A stretch of DNA of 35,217 nt, from positions 1-35,217 of IMG/VR virus record IMGVR_UViG_3300032246_000094. The stretch is one strand, 5' to 3'. This stretch comes from a virus. Positions 22,711 through 30,329 of this stretch are shown here, in pieces. A program made the translations under genes and the position numbers. The notes under the pieces are model-generated. The model was not told the origin of the DNA. It did not search any database and was given only the letters and a program-made list of their open reading frames with translations. The number at the start of each line of letters is the position of its first letter. The first letter of the stretch is position 1.

Positions 22711-23057
22711 GTTTAGAACAATTACTTAAAGAAAATTTAGGTCGGTTTGATACCGATCTAAATACTATTCATCATTTTTCTGACAATTTGTATGCAAAAG
22801 AAATGCGTATAGCTAAAGGCTATATGGCTCTAATGCACAGTCATAAATATGGACATTTAAGTATTTTGGGCAAAGGCAAAGTTTTAGTTAAGACCGATGA
22901 TACTTTTGCGGAATATGAAGCTCCTGCTTGTGTAGAAATTCAAGCTGGAGTACATCATTCCATAGAAGCATTAGAGGATTGTATTTGGTTCTGTATTCAT
23001 TCAACTAATGAAACAGATGTCAATAAAATTGATGAAGTTTTAATAAACGAGGTTTAA
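22707..23057 (+). CDS. Cupin-fold protein (116 aa)
   Basis: Metal-type cupin motif 1 at KGYMALMHSHKYGHLSILGK (H44, H46, H50) and motif 2 at EIQAGVHHSIEALEDCIWFC (H83/H84). The KEM-x-I-x-x-GY ... H-x-H-x-YxHLSIL ... AGVHHSIEAL pattern is the phage-type cupin. Cupins bind small molecules or sugars or act as enzymes; in phages they often sit in tail modules. ATGA overlap with the preceding gene. Whether it is a virion part or an enzyme is unknown. Confidence 0.8.
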   Translation: MSLEQLLKENLGRFDTDLNTIHHFSDNLYAKEMRIAKGYMALMHSHKYGHLSILGKGKVLVKTDDTFAEYEAPACVEIQAGVHHSIEALEDCIWFCIHSTNETDVNKIDEVLINEV

Positions 23058-23058
23058 T

Positions 23059-23955
23059 ATGGCAATAGGTGCAGCGATAGCCGCAACAGTTGGGGCGCAA
23101 ATTGTAGGTAATATAGTGCAAGGTGCTATGCAAGGTTCGGGTGCTCAACAAGCATCTCAACAGCAACAGCAAGGTTTTGCAAACGCACAAAAAGCCATAG
23201 ATACAAACTATGGAAATGCACAAAACCTATTATCAAATCAATATAACATTGCACAACCATACATTACAAGCAATTATGGTAATGCTATTGCTGGTTTTGC
23301 TCCTTATCAACAAGCTGGTTCTACTGCCGCAAATGAGCTTAATAATTTAATTAAAAGTGGCTATGCTTCACATCAATTTAATACACAAGACCTTTACAAC
23401 GGACTTTCGCCTAATTATGAGTTTCAATTAAGCCAAGGGCAAAGAGCCGCTAACCAAGCAAATAATGCTACTGGCGGTTTAGTTGGCGCAAACGCACAAC
23501 AAGCACTACAAAACTATACTCAAAACTTTGCTGGTAACGCTTATCAAAATGCGTTTACAAATTATCAAAATCAAAGAAATAACATATTTGGTAATATTCA
23601 ACCAGTAGCTAATATGGGCCTTGCCGCAACAGGAAAAGTTGGAGATTTATATGCAGGACAAGGTAATGCTTTAGCTGGTCTTGCTACTGGATATGGCCAA
23701 ACTGGTGCTAATCTTTATGCAAATCAAGGCAATGCACAAGGTCAATTAGCCATTGGTTCTGCAAATGCACAAGCGGCTGGTACACAAGCACAATACGATG
23801 CCTATGGTAATGCTATTGGTGGCGCAGGAAACAACATAAGCAATTATATGTTGCTAAGCAGTATGCTTAATAAGCCTGCTGGCGGCGGTGGTGGTGGCGG
23901 AGCAGTAGTTGCGCCTAATGGAAGCAATATTCCAACAACTGTCCAAGTGGCATAA
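23059..23955 (+). CDS. DNA transfer (ejection) protein, Gln/Ala/Asn-rich (298 aa)
   Basis: N-terminus MAIGAAIAATVGAQIVGNIV is a hydrophobic Ala/Gly helix, as in P22 ejection proteins that pass through the portal. Then SNYGNAIAGFAPYQQAGS and LSPNYEFQLSQGQRAANQAN, NATGGLVGANAQQALQNYTQ, and NAYQNAFTNYQNQRNNIFGN, a family block common to podovirus DNA transfer proteins. The C-terminus has a poly-Gly run (AGGGGGGGA). First of three ejection genes; it should be released into the host with the DNA. Confidence 0.78.
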   Translation: MAIGAAIAATVGAQIVGNIVQGAMQGSGAQQASQQQQQGFANAQKAIDTNYGNAQNLLSNQYNIAQPYITSNYGNAIAGFAPYQQAGSTAANELNNLIKSGYASHQFNTQDLYNGLSPNYEFQLSQGQRAANQANNATGGLVGANAQQALQNYTQNFAGNAYQNAFTNYQNQRNNIFGNIQPVANMGLAATGKVGDLYAGQGNALAGLATGYGQTGANLYANQGNAQGQLAIGSANAQAAGTQAQYDAYGNAIGGAGNNISNYMLLSSMLNKPAGGGGGGGAVVAPNGSNIPTTVQVA

Positions 23956-23964
23956 GGAAGAATT

Positions 23965-25296
23965 ATGGCAGATTTAAATACAGTTCAAAGTTTTGCACCA
24001 ACCAATTTTAATGTTGAGCCTGTTGTAAGGCGCAATCAACAGCCAGGTGCTAATACTCCATTAAGTATGCTGGAGCTTGCTAATACTGCTCGTTCATTGA
24101 CTTCTTTGCAAAAAGAACAGGCATTGTTGCAACCAAGCATTGAACAAGGTATTGCACAATCTAAAAAAGCGCAACTTGAATATCAGCGTGAAAACTACAC
24201 TATTGCCAATAGCGCATTGGCTGGCTTAGAAAGTTCTAAATCTTTAAAAAGCAATGATGTTGAAGGCGTTACAAAAGAATATGAAGCTACTCATGATTGG
24301 TTAAAAAGCATGGGTGTAAGCGGTGATGGTAAGTTTTATGAACAAGGAAAAAATTTCTTAAAAAACAAAGATTTAGAAGGTTATAAAAACCATCTTTCTA
24401 ATTTAAGAAATCAAGCTACACCTATTACAACTCAATACCAAGCAAATTTGCCACAACTTACAACAGTTGGTGGTCAGCCTGCATTGTTTAATCAAGCTCA
24501 AGGAGAAGTTTCTCCTGTCGCTGGAGTTACTCCTGCTGTTCAACAGCAAGCTTCTGTACAGCCTAATGTGCAAACACAGCCTGTATCAGAAAGCGCACAA
24601 CCAGTTCAATTAACTTATCCAGTAAGAAAAGCTGGCGAACCTTATGCGGCTGGACCATCAGAGGTTGCAGATAGAGAAGTTGGCGTTGCGTATAAAAATA
24701 ATTTAATTAGCCGTCAGCCACAAATGGCTACAGAGCGCAGAAATCTTGATGAAACAATCAAAATTGCACGCCAATTAGAAGATTCTCCTTGGTATGAACC
24801 AACTAGCGGTGTGGCTGGTGCGGTCAGAAGAAAAATTGCAACCTATTTAGGCGATCCTACTTATATTGAATTAAGCAAAAACTTAGCAAATACAACTTTA
24901 AGCAATATGCAAGCATTAGGTTTAAGAACTGATGCAGATAAAACTCTTAGCTCTGCGGCTAATGGTGATTACACTTATCCGCCTGAAATTCTTATTAAAA
25001 TTGCAAATCGTGCTAAAGCTGACATGACTAATATTGATATGCAAGCTAATGCCGCTAAAAACTTTTCAGATAAATTTGGCGATAACAACATGAACGCATT
25101 TAAACAAATGTGGTCTAAAAATGCAGATACTAAAGTTTTTGAAATTATTAATATTTCAAAAGACCCTGCATTAAGTGCAGAAGCTAAAGCAAAAGAAGTT
25201 GATAAATTATTAGGCCCTAAAGATTCACCAGCTAGAAAAGAATACAATCAAAAGTATCTTAATATCATGAAAATGACACAAACTGGAACCTTATGA
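23965..25296 (+). CDS. Putative internal virion / ejection protein (443 aa)
   Basis: Largely helical with a Gln/Pro/Val-rich linker (residues about 150-215, QQQASVQPNVQTQPVSESAQ). N-terminal SMLELANTARSLTSLQKEQA suggests a helical bundle; the C-terminal half has RRNLDETIKIARQLEDSPWY and TLSNMQALGLRTDADKTLSS. Ribosome site AAGGAAG. Place and composition match the second ejection protein of P22-like phages (gp20/gp16 class), but no specific family is recognised. Confidence 0.72.
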   Translation: MADLNTVQSFAPTNFNVEPVVRRNQQPGANTPLSMLELANTARSLTSLQKEQALLQPSIEQGIAQSKKAQLEYQRENYTIANSALAGLESSKSLKSNDVEGVTKEYEATHDWLKSMGVSGDGKFYEQGKNFLKNKDLEGYKNHLSNLRNQATPITTQYQANLPQLTTVGGQPALFNQAQGEVSPVAGVTPAVQQQASVQPNVQTQPVSESAQPVQLTYPVRKAGEPYAAGPSEVADREVGVAYKNNLISRQPQMATERRNLDETIKIARQLEDSPWYEPTSGVAGAVRRKIATYLGDPTYIELSKNLANTTLSNMQALGLRTDADKTLSSAANGDYTYPPEILIKIANRAKADMTNIDMQANAAKNFSDKFGDNNMNAFKQMWSKNADTKVFEIINISKDPALSAEAKAKEVDKLLGPKDSPARKEYNQKYLNIMKMTQTGTL

Positions 25297-27566
25297 TGGA
25301 TGATGTTAGCTCATTGATTCTTGGCGGCTCTACAAAACCATTAGGAGGTAAACCTAGTGGGGCAGAGCCTATTTCGGCTGAAGATTTATCACATCCTAAT
25401 GTTAGAAAAGCGTTGCAATACATTAACGCTTATGAAGGCAAACCAAAAGCAAATCAAATGTTTGGTTACAAAGAATTTAATGATTTATCAAAGCATCCAA
25501 ACATAAAAATACCTTTTACAAATAAAGGTGATGTAACTACTGCGGCTGGAAGCTATCAAATTCTTGCTCCTACTTGGGAAACACAAGCAAAAAAATTAGG
25601 CTTGCAAGATTTTAGTCCTGAAAACCAAGAAAAAGCGGCTGTAGGTATTTTGAAAGATACTGGGGCTTTAGATGCTTTGAAATCAGGTGATTTTGAAAAA
25701 GCCAAAAAATTAATGGGTACGCAATGGGCTAGTATTCCTGGCTCTACCATTGGCAAGTCTACTGGGCAAATTCCTAAATTAAATGAACAACATGAACAAA
25801 TATTGTCTGCTGGCGATGATGTATCTAATTTAATTCTTGGCACATCTCCATCAAAAGAAACTGCAAAAACAGAAAATAAACAACAAGGATTTTTTCAAGA
25901 ACTTAAAAAGCCTTTAAGTGAAATGTCTTATGAAGGATTTAAAAAAGAATCTATTTTAGCCCCTGCTATTGAATACACAGCGGCAAGTTTAAATTTACCT
26001 GGTTTTACTGAACAAGATAAACAATCGGCACAAGAAAAACTTATTGCCAAAGGTAAAGGTGCTTTAAAAGGTGCGGAACAATTTATTAGAAGCCCTGTAG
26101 AAACAGCAAAAGCCATAGGTACACAAATAGTAGAAAACCCTGGCAAGTTTATTGGCGAAAGTATTAAAGGTACTGTTTATGATCCTGAATTAGCCGTAAT
26201 TCCAGCTAGTGTTGTTACCAAACCAATACAAAAAGGCATTACAAAAGCTGGTGAAGTTATTTCTCCAGCAGTTAAAGGCATAACAGAACAGTTTGCTAAA
26301 AAAGAACCAACAATGGCAGGCGTTGGTGCGGCTGAAGTTCCTATTGTTAAAAATAGGATTGAAAGAGCTAGAGAGCTTCCAATTCCTATTGAGCTTTCAA
26401 AAGATCAAGCAACTCGTAATCCTGCTGATGTTCGTTTTGCTAGAGAAACAGCTAAAGACCCAGTTTTGGGCGGAGAGTTACAAGCTAAATATGCTGATGA
26501 CAATGCAAAAATTCAAGCAAACTTAGATAAATTTGTTTTTGATACTGGCGCAGAATTTAGTGGAGCCGCACCTGGTGAATTAGGGCAAATGCTTTTTAAT
26601 ACTGTTGCACCAGCTAAAAAAGCTAGATATTCAGAAGTTCAAAATTCTTATGATGTAGCTAGAAACGCTGGTGAAATGAATGAATTGTTGCCAATAAAAC
26701 CATTAAAAGATTTTGTAACAGACAATTATTCTGCTTCAAAAAATGCCACAATTTTGCAAAGTTTAAATAGCGAAATTAAACGCCTTTCTAAAGGTGGAGA
26801 AGTAAGTATTAATGATTTAGAAGAAATTAGAAAAATGGCTGGTGTTTTAGCCCAATCTTCAGGTCCTGATTCTTTTTATGGAAAAAAAGCCATAAAACTA
26901 ATGGACAAAATGACAGAAGGTAAGGGCGGAGATTTATACAAAAATGCTAGAGCTTTAAATACGGCTTACATGAAAGAGTTTGAAAATACTCCAGCATTAA
27001 GTCAAATTACAGCTATGAAAAAAGGCGGCCAAGAACGAGTTGTTGCCATTGAAAGTCTTGTAGATAAAACTTTGTTTCAAGGTCCAGGTGAACGAGTTAA
27101 GCAATTATTTGGTTCTTTAGAAAAAATGGGGCCTGAAGGTCAAAAAATGACCCAAGAATTGCGTGGCGCAGTTGCTCAAAAAATTAAAGATGAAGCAACC
27201 AAAGGTGTCAATCGTGATATTAATGGTAAACCTTACACATCAACTGATGCTCTAAATAAAATTATTACGGATTTAGACAAAAGCGGAAAATTAGAATTTA
27301 TTTTTGGTAAAAAAGGTGCTGAACAATACAGAACTTTAAATGAAGTTACTAAAGACCTACAAACCGTTCCTGTTGGCACAACTAATCCATCGGGTACTGC
27401 TTCAAGCCTTATGGCTTTAGCCGCAGAAATGGGTTTACAAGGTGCTGTAACTGGAGTTCCTATACCAGTTGCTACTATTGGTAAATTTTTATATAACAAA
27501 CGCCAAACAAAAAAACAATTAAATAAAGTTAATGAATTTGTAAATTACGGCAAGGAACAAAAATGA
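25293..27566 (+). CDS. Ejection protein with N-terminal lambda R-like transglycosylase domain (757 aa)
   Basis: Residues about 33-165 match the lambda endolysin R fold (GH104): INAYEGKP (probable catalytic E48), YKEFNDLSKHPNIKIPFTN, TTAAGSYQILAPTWETQAKK, LGLQDFSPENQEKAAVGIL, GALDALKSGDF and WASIPGSTIG. This domain cuts glycan strands to let DNA cross the wall. The rest is long helical ejection-protein sequence (two LILG repeats near 7-11 and 181-184, charged helices, AAEMGLQGAVTGVPIPVATI near the end). Starts at ATGA overlap; an in-frame ATG follows at 25296. Confidence 0.85.
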   Translation: MMDDVSSLILGGSTKPLGGKPSGAEPISAEDLSHPNVRKALQYINAYEGKPKANQMFGYKEFNDLSKHPNIKIPFTNKGDVTTAAGSYQILAPTWETQAKKLGLQDFSPENQEKAAVGILKDTGALDALKSGDFEKAKKLMGTQWASIPGSTIGKSTGQIPKLNEQHEQILSAGDDVSNLILGTSPSKETAKTENKQQGFFQELKKPLSEMSYEGFKKESILAPAIEYTAASLNLPGFTEQDKQSAQEKLIAKGKGALKGAEQFIRSPVETAKAIGTQIVENPGKFIGESIKGTVYDPELAVIPASVVTKPIQKGITKAGEVISPAVKGITEQFAKKEPTMAGVGAAEVPIVKNRIERARELPIPIELSKDQATRNPADVRFARETAKDPVLGGELQAKYADDNAKIQANLDKFVFDTGAEFSGAAPGELGQMLFNTVAPAKKARYSEVQNSYDVARNAGEMNELLPIKPLKDFVTDNYSASKNATILQSLNSEIKRLSKGGEVSINDLEEIRKMAGVLAQSSGPDSFYGKKAIKLMDKMTEGKGGDLYKNARALNTAYMKEFENTPALSQITAMKKGGQERVVAIESLVDKTLFQGPGERVKQLFGSLEKMGPEGQKMTQELRGAVAQKIKDEATKGVNRDINGKPYTSTDALNKIITDLDKSGKLEFIFGKKGAEQYRTLNEVTKDLQTVPVGTTNPSGTASSLMALAAEMGLQGAVTGVPIPVATIGKFLYNKRQTKKQLNKVNEFVNYGKEQK

Positions 27567-28108
27567 CAGTCTTACTATCGCCTATTGGCAACTCAATGAC
27601 ACCTTTTATGGGTTTAGATAACTTGCCTTTGGCTGGTGGTCTGTTATATACCTATCAAGCTGGAACTACTACTCCATTAGCTACCTATACTGGCGTTGAT
27701 GGGCTTATTGCTTGTCCAAATCCTATTGTTCTAGGAGTTAATGGAATAGCACCAACTCCTATTTGGCTGTTAAGTACCTACAATTACAAGTTTGTATTGG
27801 CTACATCTGCCAATGTAACTTTATATACTTATGACAACATTTCAGGTATTCCTGGTGCTGGATCAGTAGTCAATGTTCCGTCAGGCGGAATTATTATTTG
27901 GTCAGGTTCATCTACTTCAGTACCATCAGGTTATGTTTTATGTAATGGTCAAAGCGGAACTCCTGATTTGCGTAATAGCTTTGTAATTGGTGCAGGAAGT
28001 TCTTATACAGTAAACAACACAGGCGGCTTTGTATCTTCTGGCGTAATGACAAGTGCTGGTTCTAATACTCCACTCTATTACGCATTAGCGTACATAATGA
28101 AAACATAA
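27563..28108 (+). CDS. Tail fibre with collar-type C-terminal domain (181 aa)
   Basis: N-terminal part: PFMGLDNLPLAGGLLYTYQA, GTTTPLATYTGVDG, NPIVLGVNG, PIWLLSTYNYKFVL, a frequent short-tailed-phage fibre domain. C-terminal part: VPSGGIIIWSGSSTSVPSGY, VLCNGQSGTPDLRNSFVIGA, which is the phage tail collar motif (W-x-G-x-x-x-x-x-P-x-G-[FYW]-x-x-C-[DN]-G, then PDLR). Probably a short fibre or cap with a receptor role. It is separated from the main fibre block by the tail and ejection genes. Confidence 0.82.
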   Translation: MTVLLSPIGNSMTPFMGLDNLPLAGGLLYTYQAGTTTPLATYTGVDGLIACPNPIVLGVNGIAPTPIWLLSTYNYKFVLATSANVTLYTYDNISGIPGAGSVVNVPSGGIIIWSGSSTSVPSGYVLCNGQSGTPDLRNSFVIGAGSSYTVNNTGGFVSSGVMTSAGSNTPLYYALAYIMKT

Positions 28109-28335
28109 TGGACACTATCATGGCTGACAATGATAAGTTTGATATGTTCAAGTTTGGTGGACTTGTAAATCAGGTTGAAAATTTACAAGCAAAAGTAGAT
28201 GATATGGACAAAGACATAAAATCGTTACTAGAGTTAGCCAATAAAAGTCGTGGTGGTTTTTGGATGGGTATGGCTATCGTTTCTGGTATTAGTGGCGTAA
28301 TTAGCTTTTTTGCTGGTCTATATCACGCAAAATGA
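28108..28335 (+). CDS. Membrane protein of the lysis cassette (XhlA-like, 75 aa)
   Basis: An N-terminal charged coiled coil (VNQVENLQAKVDDMDKDIKS) is followed by one transmembrane helix (about 51-71, GFWMGMAIVSGISGVISFFA). This layout matches small holin-associated proteins such as XhlA. Starts at TAATG overlap; ATG 28120 is an alternative start. Its place ahead of holin, spanins and endolysin supports a lysis role. Confidence 0.7.
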   Translation: MDTIMADNDKFDMFKFGGLVNQVENLQAKVDDMDKDIKSLLELANKSRGGFWMGMAIVSGISGVISFFAGLYHAK

Positions 28336-28535
28336 GGCGCACAACTAAAGGAGCTATGCACTCAAAAACCATGTGGTTTTCGCTTGCTATGGTTATTTTA
28401 GGTGTGGTTTACGATAACTTTTCTTATTTACAAGATGTAATAAATCCTAAGTATTATGGCTCTATATTGATATTTATAGGAATCGTATGTGCGGTACTTA
28501 GGTTTTATACCACTATGCCATTGGAAGAAAAATAA
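28332..28535 (+). CDS. Probable holin (67 aa)
   Basis: Two hydrophobic segments, about residues 14-30 (MWFSLAMVILGVVYDNF) and 41-58 (YGSILIFIGIVCAVLRFY), charged tail PLEEK. The pattern MHSKTMW-x-S-x-x-x-x-x-LG ... YG-x-x-L-x-x-IG-x-x-x-A-x-LRF-x-TT-x-PL recalls a phage holin family (DUF7940 as far as I recall). A second ATG at 28356 gives MHSKTMWF, the usual family start, and the first ATG adds the basic MRRTTKGA, like the two-start lambda holin. Confidence 0.75.
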   Translation: MRRTTKGAMHSKTMWFSLAMVILGVVYDNFSYLQDVINPKYYGSILIFIGIVCAVLRFYTTMPLEEK

Positions 28536-28948
28536 TGTTCCCTTTACCATTATCGACATATATTATGATTGCCCTATCTGTTGCCGCATTAGGCGGTATT
28601 GGCTATGGTAAATATGAGTCTGCAAAGTATGATACTTATGTAGCTAAAGCAGAATTAGCGGCTAAAGAGCAAGAAATGATTAACCAAGCAAAAGCCAAAG
28701 AAGCCAACCAAGTAACAGAAAAGGTAAAAAATGACTATCAAAACAAGCTCAATCTTATTAAGTCTACTTATGGTGGGTTGCGCCTCTCCAGTAGCAGTCA
28801 AACAGGCACAATTTCCAACACCACCAGCGCAACTGATGGCACAGCCACCGACCCACAATTTATTGTTAAATGTGCTATCACCACGCAACAACTAGAATCA
28901 TTGCAAGCGTGGCTCAATGAACAAATAGGTATTTTTAATGCTAAGTAG
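28535..28948 (+). CDS. i-spanin, Rz-like (137 aa)
   Basis: N-terminal transmembrane anchor (residues about 8-25, YIMIALSVAALGGIGYG) and then a periplasmic coiled coil (YVAKAELAAKEQEMINQAKA). These two parts make a typical Rz inner-membrane spanin. The Rz1-like gene is contained within it in the +1 frame (28731-28895). The C-terminal QQLESLQAWLNEQIGIF is another helix. Starts at TAATG overlap and overlaps the endolysin by 11 nt. Confidence 0.85.
   Translation: MFPLPLSTYIMIALSVAALGGIGYGKYESAKYDTYVAKAELAAKEQEMINQAKAKEANQVTEKVKNDYQNKLNLIKSTYGGLRLSSSSQTGTISNTTSATDGTATDPQFIVKCAITTQQLESLQAWLNEQIGIFNAK
28731..28895 (+). CDS. o-spanin, Rz1-like lipoprotein, embedded in the i-spanin gene
   Basis: 54 aa read in the +1 frame relative to the i-spanin. 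ATG 28731 follows AAGG at 28721-28724. The signal peptide (MTIKTSSILLSLLMVGC) ends in a lipobox with C17, so the mature protein would be an outer-membrane lipoprotein. It is short and proline-rich (FPTPPAQL, AQPPTH), as o-spanins are. Full embedding resembles the lambda Rz/Rz1 arrangement. Together with the i-spanin it fuses inner and outer membrane in the last step of lysis, and it shows that the host is Gram-negative. Confidence 0.88.
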   Translation: MTIKTSSILLSLLMVGCASPVAVKQAQFPTPPAQLMAQPPTHNLLLNVLSPRNN

Positions 28949-29537
28949 TGATAAGTTAATTGCTTTAGGTATAGATACAAAATGGTTAAAAGTTTTAGAA
29001 TTTACTTTTGCCAAGTACCAAATAAACACACCTACAAGACAGGCGGCTTTTATTGGGCAATGCCAACATGAATCAAACAACTTCCGAACTTTGGAAGAAA
29101 ATCTACATTACTCAGCCGATGCACTTATGCGTGTTTGGCCCAGTAGATTTCCTAATATCGATGTGGCTAATAAGTATGCAAATGATCCTGAAAAGATAGC
29201 TAATAAAGTTTATGGCGGCAGAGCAGACCTTGGCAATGTGGAAGATGGCGATGGTTGGAAGTTTCATGGCAGAGGCGTTATACAGCTCACAGGGCGTTCT
29301 AATTACACAGTATGTGGCGATGCTATAGGACAACCATTAACAAGCAATCCAAGCCTTCTTTTAGACCCTGAATGGGCTTGTTTATCTGCTGGATGGTTTT
29401 GGAACAAGAAAAACCTTAATTCTTTAGCTGATATTGAGGATTGGACCACAATGACACGAAGAATAAATGGCGGAACAATAGGTTTAAGCGATAGAATAAA
29501 CAAAATCCATAAAGCTATGGATATTTTAGGAGCATAA
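28938..29537 (+). CDS. Endolysin, GH19 chitinase-like
   Basis: 199 aa. Glycoside hydrolase 19 motifs: RQAAFIGQCQHESNNFRTLE (probable acid E45, second E53/E54), LHYSADALMRVWPSRFP, YANDPEKIANKVYGGR, DLGNVEDGDGWKFHGRGVIQ then LTGRSNY, and the C-terminal WTTMTRRINGGTIGLSDR. It cleaves glycan strands of peptidoglycan. No signal peptide is seen, so export would rely on the holin. Its start lies inside the i-spanin end (11-nt overlap). Confidence 0.92.
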   Translation: MLSSDKLIALGIDTKWLKVLEFTFAKYQINTPTRQAAFIGQCQHESNNFRTLEENLHYSADALMRVWPSRFPNIDVANKYANDPEKIANKVYGGRADLGNVEDGDGWKFHGRGVIQLTGRSNYTVCGDAIGQPLTSNPSLLLDPEWACLSAGWFWNKKNLNSLADIEDWTTMTRRINGGTIGLSDRINKIHKAMDILGA

Positions 29538-29538
29538 A

Positions 29539-29685
29539 ATGCGTGAAGAAAAAGAATCTAAAGCAATGCAAAAGCGTGAAAACAAAGAAATGCTTATGTT
29601 ACGCAATGGCATCTTTGAAGTTAAAAGAGAATTAAAAAAGCATGAGAAAGAGCCTATGAATAAGGCTCATCCTATGAAGAAATAA
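29539..29685 (+). CDS. Small charged protein (48 aa)
   Basis: Starts 1 nt after the endolysin stop codon. Lys/Glu/Met-rich helical product (MREEKESKAMQKRENKEMLM ... KEPMNKAHPMKK). Unrecognised. Its stop codon is inside the 5' arm of the structured element at 29682-29777. No clear ribosome site apart from AGGAGC near 29529-29534. Confidence 0.6.
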   Translation: MREEKESKAMQKRENKEMLMLRNGIFEVKRELKKHEKEPMNKAHPMKK

Positions 29686-29777
29686 CGGCATCAATTTGGC
29701 AACTACATCTTATAAGGTGGAAAGCCGAAAAACACCTTATTTGTTGCATCCTTGATTGTCGGCTTAACTGCCGTTAT
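29682..29777. ncRNA. Candidate pseudoknotted structured RNA between converging operons
   Basis: All pairings are Watson-Crick. Outer stem ATAACGGCA (29682-29690) with TGCCGTTAT (29769-29777), 9 bp; TCAA (29691-29694) with TTGA (29752-29755); GCAAC (29699-29703) with GTTGC (29743-29747); inner hairpin ATAAGGTG (29712-29719) with CACCTTAT (29733-29740), 8 bp and a 13-nt loop. The loop segment AAGCCGA (29722-29728) pairs with TCGGCTT (29759-29765), a 7-bp pseudoknot. No U-tract follows. Without G-U pairs, the same fold is possible on either strand. It spans the whole gap and both stop codons. A bidirectional terminator or 3'-end protector is most likely. Confidence 0.65.
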
Positions 29778-29962
29778 ATAAGCTGTATTACTGGCTTTTT
29801 ATATTCCACATGATCTAATGCCGCTTGCCAGGCTTGTGTCCAAAGCCGTAAAGCATTAGAACCTTCATAAAAGAAATCAGGATAGAGTGCAAAAAACGCT
29901 TCTTCGCAATCATCTGATGGCACTTTCATATTTCCGCCAAACGGAACATTTTCTTCTGTCAT
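29774..29962 (-). CDS. Small hypothetical protein (62 aa)
   Basis: Last gene of the leftward operon. Starts with ATGA overlap at 29959-29962. Sequence has EAFFALYPDFFYEGSNALRL and WTQAWQAALDHV, aromatic and helical, a type often seen among small phage proteins of unknown function. Its stop codon TAA is part of the 3' arm of the structured element. Confidence 0.7.
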   Translation of the reverse strand: MTEENVPFGGNMKVPSDDCEEAFFALYPDFFYEGSNALRLWTQAWQAALDHVEYKKPVIQLI

Positions 29963-30177
29963 TTAATCCTCACTACTTTATTGCGTTTTAGAACATTTTC
30001 GTATTCTACCCTTGCTTTATCATCCAAAGAGCGCAAAGGCAATTCTTGAAAATAACGGAACTTTTCTTGGTACTTTGCTTGTTCACTAGGCCTAATCCAG
30101 CCGTAATGTTTGGCCCATCGTTCTTCAATATCAGTACCAGCGGCAGTCCAAATATGTTCGTTTAAATTTCTAGACAT
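29959..30177 (-). CDS. Small hypothetical protein (72 aa)
   Basis: Start at ATG 30177, which lies inside the end of the preceding 52-aa gene (8-nt overlap). The in-frame GTG at 30189 is less likely. Product MSRNLNEHIWTAAGTDIEER ... WAKHYGWIRPSEQ is charged and helical and unrecognised. Confidence 0.68.
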   Translation of the reverse strand: MSRNLNEHIWTAAGTDIEERWAKHYGWIRPSEQAKYQEKFRYFQELPLRSLDDKARVEYENVLKRNKVVRIK

Positions 30178-30328
30178 TTGTAATCTCACTTTCTTTTATA
30201 AAAGCATCAGCAATCTTAAAAGCTCTTTCTACAGCTTGTTGGTCCCAATCTTTAGTTGTTATATCAAACTTCCAATCGTGAGCAATCATTAACCGTAAAA
30301 GCTGAAATGCGTATTGATCTCTAGTCAT
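30170..30328 (-). CDS. Small hypothetical protein (52 aa)
   Basis: ATG 30328 to TAG 30170. Product MTRDQYAFQLLRLMIAHDWK ... KIADAFIKESEITNV is helical. It starts 1 nt downstream of the cysteine-rich gene's stop codon and overlaps the next gene by 8 nt. Unknown function. Confidence 0.65.
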   Translation of the reverse strand: MTRDQYAFQLLRLMIAHDWKFDITTKDWDQQAVERAFKIADAFIKESEITNV

Positions 30329-30329
30329 A

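Noticed and set aside
29712-29750. Ordinary rho-independent terminator
   Set aside because: The 8-bp hairpin has a 13-nt loop and is followed by TTGTTGC rather than a T-run; the wider structure explains it better.
29686-29773. tRNA gene in the intergenic gap
   Set aside because: The fold is a nested stem with a pseudoknot, not a cloverleaf; there is no T-loop or CCA-stem pattern. I saw no tRNA anywhere else.
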